Shown: positions 1 through 5,465 of the stretch, one piece after another
How positions within the stretch are numbered: position 1 is the stretch's first letter
Layout: each line of letters begins with the position of its first letter
Source: JAKAGZ01 sp964595355
Lineage (GTDB): Bacteria; Bacteroidota; Ignavibacteria; Ignavibacteriales; Ignavibacteriaceae
NCBI GenBank assembly: GCA_964595355.1
Contig: CAZQQD010000139.1
Location: forward strand, 1-5,465
DNA length: 5,465 bases
Reading direction: 5' to 3'
The notes under the pieces: generated by a model
Told to the model about the DNA's origin: nothing
The model's database searches: none
The model's input: only the letters and a program-made list of their open reading frames with translations
Position numbers and translations under genes: made by a program

Positions 1-910
1 AAGTCTCTTCCACAACCTGAATATGATCTTCATAATAAGGATGCGAAAAATCAATTACGTGCAAAATAATGTCGGTTTCTTTTACTTCATTTAAAGTGCT
101 TTTAAAAGACGCAACAAGATGCGGAGGAAGTTTCCTGATAAATCCGACAGTATCACTTATAAGTAATTTTTTGTTTTTCCCAAGATCAATAGCGCGAGTT
201 GTTGAATCGAGCGTGGCGAATAATTTATCTTCAGCAAAAACATCAGCCCTTGTCAGCAAATTAAATAATGTGGACTTGCCAGCATTTGTATAACCAACCA
301 GCGAAATTTTTATAAAATTTTTTCGCCCGTTACTTTGAGTGATTCTCTGTGATTCAATTTTATCTAATTTACTTTTTAACAGGCTTATCCTTGTCCTGAT
401 AATTCTTCTGTCAGTTTCAATCTGGGTTTCGCCCGGGCCCTTGGTTCCGATTCCTCCGTATTGCTTGGATAAGTGTGTCCAAGCCCTTGTTAATCTTGGC
501 AGCATATACTGAAGCTGCGCAAGCTCAACCTGTGTTTTTGCTTCCTTAGTTTTTGCACGGGAGGCAAATATATCCAGAATCAATCCACTGCGATCAACAA
601 TTTTTCTTTCAAAAAGCTTTTCTAAATTTCTCAACTGTACCGGCGAAAGGTCATCATTAAATATTACAAGATTAATGTCGTTCATTTCAATGAGTTGTTT
701 CAACTCTTCTGCTTTTCCCCTCCCCACATAAAATGCAGGATCCGCCGAAGATTTTTGTTGTGTTACTTTAAGAATAGTTTCTGCTCCGGCTGTTAGAGAT
801 AATTCCTCAAGCTCAGTTAAATGTTCCTCTGCTAGTTCTTTGTAGATATCTTTTGTGAGCAAACTAACAAGCATTGCTCTTTCAACTGTCTTCTTCGTAA
901 CCTCAATCAT
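1..910 (-). CDS. hflX: GTPase HflX, N-terminal and partial G domain (3' end beyond window)
   Basis: HflX is a ribosome-associated GTPase of the Obg-HflX superfamily; in characterised bacteria it binds the 50S subunit and splits or rescues stalled ribosomes under stress, in the cytoplasm. The 303 residues visible from the ATG at 910 have no stop. Residues about 10-150 form the HflX N-terminal nucleotide-binding domain (YVGRGKAEEL at 61-70, RSGLILDIFASRA at 107-119, QVELAQLQYMLPRL at 127-140). The family signature GGIGTKGPGETQIETDRR follows at 152-169, then a charged helical linker. The G domain starts near 199: G1 P-loop GYTNAGKST (206-214), G2-like FATLDSTTR (231-239), G3 DTVGF (253-257). The NKxD motif and C-terminal tail lie outside; with a usual family length near 420 residues, roughly a quarter is missing. 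It follows the BatA-like gene by 32 bases and is probably co-transcribed. The ATG start gives a normal N terminus, but the only good ribosome binding site is about 25 bases upstream, so an in-frame TTG at 922, four codons longer, is a real alternative. Confidence 0.96.
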   Translation of the reverse strand, partial: MIEVTKKTVERAMLVSLLTKDIYKELAEEHLTELEELSLTAGAETILKVTQQKSSADPAFYVGRGKAEELKQLIEMNDINLVIFNDDLSPVQLRNLEKLFERKIVDRSGLILDIFASRAKTKEAKTQVELAQLQYMLPRLTRAWTHLSKQYGGIGTKGPGETQIETDRRIIRTRISLLKSKLDKIESQRITQSNGRKNFIKISLVGYTNAGKSTLFNLLTRADVFAEDKLFATLDSTTRAIDLGKNKKLLISDTVGFIRKLPPHLVASFKSTLNEVKETDIILHVIDFSHPYYEDHIQVVEET

Positions 911-934
911 TCTGTTTATCAAATTTTTTCAGTT

Positions 935-941
935 CCCTCCT
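935..941 (-). promoter_or_regulatory. Strong Shine-Dalgarno sequence for hflX
   Basis: The minus strand reads AGGAGGG from 941 down to 935, right after the TAA stop of the BatA-like gene (943-945). It is a near-perfect anti-16S match, while the other two genes have a weak site (AGG before acn) or none that I can see (BatA-like). It lies about 12 bases from an in-frame TTG at 920-922 but about 24 from the ATG at 908-910. An in-frame TGA at 929-931 rules out any longer start. The site therefore favours TTG on spacing, while codon preference favours ATG. Confidence 0.6.
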
Positions 942-942
942 T

Positions 943-3051
943 TTATTCTTTTACATTTACCATTTCTTTCCTGGTGTTTCTTGCAATTGTCATTTCAACT
1001 ATTGCGAACAACAGAGCAATCAAAATAAAATATTTCCAGAGTTCCGATCCGAATCGCGATTGCAAAATAACCTGTGTGGGATTTTGATCTTTATCAATTT
1101 CAATATGCTTCCCTTTGAAATTTATCTTTTTAAGATAATCATTAAAATCATTTTGGGTTAAATATTTTATAACTGACTCACGCGGATTAGTGTTTACCGA
1201 AATTTCATTTATCAATTTTGAATCTGAAAATATTTTATAATTACCCACAATTTTTGTTTTATTATAGCTTATATAATTATTCCTTAATTGCTTATCAAGA
1301 TTCAGGAAATCATCTGACTTATCGGGTCGTTCAATTTTGATTTGTGGAGATAGATTATCGGCCAAATTTATTTCAATCTCATCCCCAGCAAGGTATTCCT
1401 GGTTTGAATTGTTCTTAGCTGATAGATAATAAACCGCTTTATTCATAAGCGGAACGAATATCCCCTTCAACGGTAGGTTTGACCAACTTAAAACAGGAGC
1501 AGTATTCATTAACAGGATTTTACCGTTCCCGGTTTTATATTCGCTCAAAAATGATGAGCCATCCATCAATGTAATAATATTTGCCCCTCTTCCTTCCGTT
1601 GTAATTTTGAAACTGTGATAAATATCCGGAGACTCGATTCTTTGTTTATTCCTATTTGAAAAAATGTCTTTAAATATCGGATGATTGAACTCTATTTTAT
1701 CAAAAGAAAGTATATTCTCCGAAGAATTTATTTTGCCAAAAGTTCCGGTCGGAGAAGGAAGTTCTAATCTTCCAGATAAAGACTGAAATTTTTGAAGAGA
1801 AGATGAAAAGCCGGGCATAAGGAATAAACTTCCTCCATTCCTTATATAAGTTTTCAAACGATCAACACCAGCAATATTTTCGAAACCAATAATTATCACA
1901 ACATCGAATTGATTCAAATCGATAGAGGACAGTTGACTCAGGTTTTTGTTTGTAACTTTTATTGCACTCTGTTCATCACCGGCTGTTAAGGCAAGATTAA
2001 CAAATTTTGAATCAGCCGGATCATCTGTAAAAATTATTATGGGGATTTTATCAGGAATATAAAAATTTGTAAATCGTTTATTGTCCTGCAAAATGTCGTC
2101 ATCCTCAATTTCCGCGAGCACATCTATATAACCTGTTTTTTTAGGAACTGCCTGCATTGAGATTACCCTTGAATCGCCCACACCTATAGTTACACTTTGC
2201 TGGCTGCTTCTTTCCCCATTCAGGAAAAGAGAGACTACTGTATTGTCTACAGGACGGGTGGAGTAATTTGTAACCGTAACGCTGAAATTTACAGGTTTAT
2301 TTTTTTCAAATATCTGGTTATCAATTTTTAACTTGTCAATCCCAATATTAAAAACATCTTTACCTGAATAGTTTATCGTGTATAATCTTACTTTATCATT
2401 CAGCAATTCGCTTAGATCCGAAAGCGTTCCCTGATCGAATAATCGTCCTGATTGGAAATCTGATAAAATGTAAACCTCTTTATTAAAATTTTTGGATTCG
2501 CCTAATATTTTGGCCGCTTTCACAATTGCGTTATTCAGTAATCCGGTTGAATAAGAAATTTCAACGGAGTTTACCTCCTTTTCAAATGCTGCAAGGTTGC
2601 CCGTGGTTTTAATTTCATTATTGTTTCTATCTGACACAAGAACCAGCGCTGCATCATCACCTTCCTGAAGCTCTTTAAGCAATTCCTCTATCATTGATTT
2701 TGCCTGGTTCAAATAGGAACCGTTTGCATCAACAACCGACATGCTGTAAGTATCATCGAGAATAAAAACCGCGGTGGTTTTTGCAGCTGAAGTTGTTCCA
2801 CCGATTGCAATTCCCTTAATTGTGGGCCGGGCAAATGCCATCACTAAAAAGAGAATTATTAAAACTCTCAAAGCAAGCAGCAGCCATTGTTTTAGTTTTA
2901 TTTTTCTGATTTTGTTTTTCTGCAGTTCTTTGAGAAATGCAAGTGTGCTGAACTCTATCCGCTTTAATTTCCTGAGGTTAAGAAGGTGAATTAAAACCGG
3001 AATAGAAGCAGTCAGAAGTCCGAATAATACAGCAGGATTTAGAAATAGCAT
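943..3051 (-). CDS. BatA-domain / von Willebrand factor A membrane protein
   Basis: This 702-residue protein belongs to the BatA-type envelope proteins (N-terminal double-transmembrane region of the TIGR02226/PF07584 kind), whose exact role is poorly known. Segment 1 is at about 6-24, a basic loop rich in Lys/Arg at 27-54, and segment 2 at about 56-75. By the positive-inside rule the loop is cytoplasmic and the following domains are periplasmic. A vWA domain covers about 92-230, with metal-site motif DDTYSM (99-104, fitting DxSxS with Thr101 for the first Ser), a candidate Thr169 in STGLL, and Asp198 in LSDFQSG. Residues about 245-332 resemble a CARDB/Ig-like beta domain (FSVTVTNYSTRPV). Residues about 335-545 look like the glutamine-amidotransferase-like fold of such proteins (PIIIFTDD, FDVVIIIGFE, YIRNGGSLFLMPG), with no catalytic Cys visible. 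A final membrane helix at about 672-690 precedes a short basic tail. MLFLNP is the usual start for this family. I see no Shine-Dalgarno sequence before it. MoxR-type ATPase and DUF58 partners, common beside BatA genes, are not in this window. Confidence 0.9.
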   Translation of the reverse strand: MLFLNPAVLFGLLTASIPVLIHLLNLRKLKRIEFSTLAFLKELQKNKIRKIKLKQWLLLALRVLIILFLVMAFARPTIKGIAIGGTTSAAKTTAVFILDDTYSMSVVDANGSYLNQAKSMIEELLKELQEGDDAALVLVSDRNNNEIKTTGNLAAFEKEVNSVEISYSTGLLNNAIVKAAKILGESKNFNKEVYILSDFQSGRLFDQGTLSDLSELLNDKVRLYTINYSGKDVFNIGIDKLKIDNQIFEKNKPVNFSVTVTNYSTRPVDNTVVSLFLNGERSSQQSVTIGVGDSRVISMQAVPKKTGYIDVLAEIEDDDILQDNKRFTNFYIPDKIPIIIFTDDPADSKFVNLALTAGDEQSAIKVTNKNLSQLSSIDLNQFDVVIIIGFENIAGVDRLKTYIRNGGSLFLMPGFSSSLQKFQSLSGRLELPSPTGTFGKINSSENILSFDKIEFNHPIFKDIFSNRNKQRIESPDIYHSFKITTEGRGANIITLMDGSSFLSEYKTGNGKILLMNTAPVLSWSNLPLKGIFVPLMNKAVYYLSAKNNSNQEYLAGDEIEINLADNLSPQIKIERPDKSDDFLNLDKQLRNNYISYNKTKIVGNYKIFSDSKLINEISVNTNPRESVIKYLTQNDFNDYLKKINFKGKHIEIDKDQNPTQVILQSRFGSELWKYFILIALLFAIVEMTIARNTRKEMVNVKE

Positions 3052-3066
3052 TTAGATAGTAATCAT
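3052..3066 (-). other. Four-codon mini-ORF abutting the BatA-like start
   Basis: The minus strand reads ATG ATT ACT ATC TAA (encoding MITI) and the next base is the A of the BatA-like ATG at 3051. It is in the same frame, so its TAA also blocks any upstream extension of the BatA-like gene. No ribosome binding site precedes either ATG. It could help ribosomes reinitiate at the main start, but in AT-rich DNA such a short frame can arise by chance. Confidence 0.2.
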
Positions 3067-3078
3067 TTTGGGATTTCA

Positions 3079-3091
3079 GTTTTATTAAAAC
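3079..3091 (-). promoter_or_regulatory. AT-rich 13-base palindrome upstream of the BatA-like gene
   Basis: GTTTTA and TAAAAC flank a single central base, giving perfect 6-base arms, 27 bases before the BatA-like ATG. It could be an operator half-site pair or part of a promoter: TTTAAT within it resembles a -10 box, but I see no good -35 box at the right distance. Short AT-only palindromes are common by chance in DNA of this composition. Confidence 0.15.
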
Positions 3092-3142
3092 GAAAAATAA
3101 AGATAAGGGAAACGGAATACCACACTTTAATTTAGGAAGAAA

Positions 3143-3175
3143 CAATAGAGACGCATCGCCAATGCGTTCCTATTG
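3143..3175. repeat. Imperfect palindrome after acn (possible dispersed repeat and/or terminator)
   Basis: Two 14-base arms, CAATAGAGACGCAT (3143-3156) and ATGCGTTCCTATTG (3162-3175), flank a 5-base loop. Twelve of 14 positions pair; the two exceptions, side by side in the middle, are one G-T wobble and one A/C mismatch. It begins 13 bases after the acn stop. Read on the minus strand, the stem is followed by TTTCTTCC, a weak pyrimidine tract, so it could end or protect the acn transcript. The core GAGACGCAT...ATGCGT recalls the AGAGACGC-type palindromes dispersed in some bacterial genomes; that link is from memory and unproven here. Its GC-rich core differs from the AT-rich spacer around it. 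Confidence 0.55.
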
Positions 3176-3188
3176 ATAATTAAAAATA

Positions 3189-5450
3189 TTACTTATTCAT
3201 CTTTGCAATCAAATTCAATGCACTGCCTGCTTTGAACCACTCGATCTGTGTTTTGTTCATCGTGTGATTGAGCATAGCTTCATCAATTGATCCGTCTTTA
3301 TGTTTGACTACAAGCTTGAGTTGCTTGTCGGGAGTAATATTACTAATCCCAGTCACACTAAGTTTGTCATCTTCTTTTATTTTATCGTAATCTGCAGGAT
3401 TTGCAAAAGTAAGTGGAAGCATTCCCTGTTTCTTAAGATTTGTTTCGTGAATTCTTGCAAAGCTTTTCACGATGATTGCTCTACCGCCGAGGAATCTTGG
3501 TTCCATTGCAGCGTGTTCTCGGCTCGAACCTTCGCCGTAGTTTTCATCACCGACTACAATCCAGTTAACGCCTCTCGCTTTATAATCGCGCGCAACTTCA
3601 GGAACTGATTTTATTTCACCTGTAAATGTGTTTTTAACTTTTCCAGCTTCACCACTAAATGCATTTATAGCGCCAATGAACATATTGTTTGAAATGTTAT
3701 CAAGATGTCCTCTGTATTTCAGCCACGGACCGGCCATTGAGATGTGATCCGTTGTGCATTTTCCTTTTGCTTTAAGCAGCAATGGAAAGTCAACAAAATC
3801 TTTTCCGTCCCACGGTTCAAAAGGAGTAAGCAACTGTAATCTTTCGCTGTCAGGTTTTACAATTACATCAACATTCGATCCATCCTTTGCCGGAGGGACA
3901 AATCCTTCTTCCCCTTTATCGAATCCTTTAGGTGGAAGCTCTTCTCCCGTAGGAGGATCAAGTTTAACTTTTTCACCCTTCTCATTTACAAGTACGTCTG
4001 TAATTGGATTGAAAGAAAGACTTCCTGCAATTGCCAGTGCAGTTGTAATTTCCGGACTTGCAACAAATGCAAGCGTTTCAGGATTTCCATCGTTTCTTTT
4101 TGCAAAGTTCCTGTTAAAGGAAGTAACGATTGTGTTTTTCTCGCCTGTTTTAATGTCCATTCTCTTCCACATTCCGATGCAAGGTCCACAAGCATTTGCC
4201 AATGTAACTCCGCCGACTTCGTTAAGTATTTCGAGCAAACCATCTCTTTCAATTGTTGCTCTCACCTGTTCAGAACCTGGTGTTATTGTGTACTGGGATT
4301 TTGTTTTTAATCCCTTTTTCAAAGCTTGCTTTGCAATACTTGCTGCGCGGTCGATGTCTTCATAACTAGAGTTAGTACAGCTTCCTATCAATGCAACACT
4401 TACTTTATCGGGAAAATTATTTTCTTTAACTGCTTCTTTCATTTTTGAAATAGGCCATGCTTTATCAGGAGTGAATGGACCATTCAAATGGGGTTCAAGT
4501 TCAGACAAATTAATTTCAATTACCTGGTCATAATATTTTTCAGGATTTTTCAGAATCTCATCATCAGCTTTTAAATTATCAGCATTACTTTCAGCAAGTG
4601 AAGCAACATCGGCACGATCTGTAATTCTTAAATAAGATGACATCCTTTCATCAAAAGGAAAGACAGACGTTGTTGCACCTATTTCAGCACCCATATTACA
4701 AATAGTCCCTTTCCCTGTTGCTGATATTGAAGTCACACCCTCACCAAAATATTCCACGATTGCGCCTGTTCCGCCTTTTACAGTAAGAACTCCTGCCAAT
4801 TTAAGAATCACATCCTTCGCAGAAGTCCAGCCGTTCATTTTGCCGGCTAATTTAACACCTATAAGCTTTGGCCATTTAAGCTCCCATGGCATTCCTGCCA
4901 TAACATCCACAGCATCTGCTCCACCAACACCAATTGCTATCATTCCGAGCCCGCCTGCATTAGGTGTATGTGAATCCGTTCCTATCATCATTCCACCCGG
5001 GAAAGCATAATTTTCGAGCACAACCTGATGAATGATTCCAGCTCCCGGTTTCCAGAAACCAATTCCGTATTTCCGCGAAATGCTTTCGAGAAATTCATAG
5101 ACTTCTTTATTTTCGGATGTAGCCCTTAACAGATCATCTTTTGCGCCAACCTGTGCCTGTATCAGGTGATCACAGTGTACTGTGGAAGGAACTGCCGCAG
5201 TTTTTCTTCCCGCCGACATAAACTGCAACAAAGCCATCTGGGCTGTTGCGTCCTGCATTGCTACCCTATCCGGCGATAATTCAGAATAATCTTTCCCTCT
5301 CACTAATTCTTTTGTTACATCGTCCCAGAGATGCGTATAAAGGACTTTCTCAGCGTACGTTAAAGGCCTGTTTAAAACTTTTCTAACTTTATTTAGTTTA
5401 TCTCCAAATTCAGAATAAACTTTTTTAATCATATCTATATTTGCTGCCAT
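3189..5450 (-). CDS. acn: Aconitate hydratase, mitochondrial-type (4Fe-4S)
   Basis: Cytoplasmic TCA-cycle enzyme that interconverts citrate and isocitrate through cis-aconitate using a labile 4Fe-4S cluster. At 753 residues it is the size of mature mitochondrial aconitase (about 754) and strongly resembles animal ACO2, rather than the longer AcnA/IRP or the rearranged AcnB types. Cluster ligands are Cys358 (GSCTNSS), Cys421 and Cys424 (ANACGPC). Other expected active-site residues are present: Asp94-His95 (HCDH), His141, Asp159-Ser160-His161 (TDSHTPN), Glu256, Asn446-Arg447, Arg452, Arg580 and Ser642-Ser643-Arg644 (GEGSSREH). From Cys358 on, the numbering equals that of the pig enzyme as I remember it; earlier residues are shifted by six. 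Domains 1-3 span about 1-490, a Pro/Lys/Glu-rich linker about 488-535, and the swivelling domain 4 about 540-753. The ATG at 5450 has AGG seven bases upstream and gives a full N terminus without a targeting peptide. The promoter lies beyond the window. The gene is followed by a 137-base gap with a palindrome. Confidence 0.98.
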   Translation of the reverse strand: MAANIDMIKKVYSEFGDKLNKVRKVLNRPLTYAEKVLYTHLWDDVTKELVRGKDYSELSPDRVAMQDATAQMALLQFMSAGRKTAAVPSTVHCDHLIQAQVGAKDDLLRATSENKEVYEFLESISRKYGIGFWKPGAGIIHQVVLENYAFPGGMMIGTDSHTPNAGGLGMIAIGVGGADAVDVMAGMPWELKWPKLIGVKLAGKMNGWTSAKDVILKLAGVLTVKGGTGAIVEYFGEGVTSISATGKGTICNMGAEIGATTSVFPFDERMSSYLRITDRADVASLAESNADNLKADDEILKNPEKYYDQVIEINLSELEPHLNGPFTPDKAWPISKMKEAVKENNFPDKVSVALIGSCTNSSYEDIDRAASIAKQALKKGLKTKSQYTITPGSEQVRATIERDGLLEILNEVGGVTLANACGPCIGMWKRMDIKTGEKNTIVTSFNRNFAKRNDGNPETLAFVASPEITTALAIAGSLSFNPITDVLVNEKGEKVKLDPPTGEELPPKGFDKGEEGFVPPAKDGSNVDVIVKPDSERLQLLTPFEPWDGKDFVDFPLLLKAKGKCTTDHISMAGPWLKYRGHLDNISNNMFIGAINAFSGEAGKVKNTFTGEIKSVPEVARDYKARGVNWIVVGDENYGEGSSREHAAMEPRFLGGRAIIVKSFARIHETNLKKQGMLPLTFANPADYDKIKEDDKLSVTGISNITPDKQLKLVVKHKDGSIDEAMLNHTMNKTQIEWFKAGSALNLIAKMNK

Positions 5451-5465
5451 ATCTTTACCTGTTTT

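Noticed and set aside
69..293. 74-codon open frame on the plus strand at the left edge
   Set aside because: It lies opposite the HflX G domain, including the P-loop and DTVGF motif, whose conservation fixes the coding strand.
2774..2989. 71-codon plus-strand open frame
   Set aside because: It is antisense to the two N-terminal membrane segments and basic loop of the BatA-like protein, with no start signal or domain of its own.
3300..3608. 102-codon plus-strand open frame
   Set aside because: It is antisense to the aconitase swivel domain, including the GEGSSREH motif, and has no recognisable domain.
3986..4252. 88-codon open frame on the minus strand inside acn in another frame
   Set aside because: It overlaps the Cys421/Cys424 region of aconitase out of frame. 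The acn frame is intact with all key residues, so this is neither a frameshift remnant nor a gene.
3754..4365. 203-codon open frame on the plus strand opposite acn
   Set aside because: It is antisense to a highly conserved part of aconitase. Its product is a low-complexity Ser/Pro/Phe-rich string with no recognisable domain, as expected from the complement of a conserved coding sequence.
1..5465. Search for tRNA, rRNA, CRISPR, insertion sequence, phage or defence genes
   Set aside because: None seen. Nearly the whole window is explained by three conserved chromosomal genes, and the spacers total under 200 bases.

Overview
The window is an AT-rich piece of bacterial chromosome with three genes, all on the minus strand and read from position 5465 down to 1: a mitochondrial-type aconitase (acn), a large membrane-anchored BatA/von Willebrand A protein, and the translational GTPase HflX, which runs off the left edge. 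The combination of a eukaryote-like aconitase, a BatA double-transmembrane protein starting MLFLNP and weak ribosome binding sites suggests the Bacteroidetes/Chlorobi/Ignavibacteria assemblage, perhaps Ignavibacteria. This is inferred from protein style only; there is no rRNA or other marker here.

Layout: 3189-5450 is a complete aconitase with every catalytic and iron-sulfur residue I could check in place. The gap at 3052-3188 holds an imperfect palindrome just after the acn stop, which may be a dispersed repeat and/or a weak terminator. It also holds a short AT-rich palindrome and a four-codon mini-ORF whose stop touches the batA-like start. 943-3051 is the complete 702-residue BatA/vWA protein. 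After a gap of about 32 bases carrying a very strong Shine-Dalgarno sequence, hflX starts at 910 (ATG) or possibly 922 (TTG) and is open to base 1.

The BatA-like gene and hflX are close enough to be co-transcribed. acn is set apart by the palindrome and could be a separate unit. The three functions (TCA cycle, cell-envelope vWA protein, ribosome-associated GTPase) form no obvious pathway, so this reads as an ordinary housekeeping region. I found no tRNA, rRNA, CRISPR array, insertion sequence, phage gene or defence system, and no convincing evidence of a new biological system. The items worth a second look are small: the palindrome, the hflX start, the mini-ORF and the apparent isolation of the BatA-like gene.
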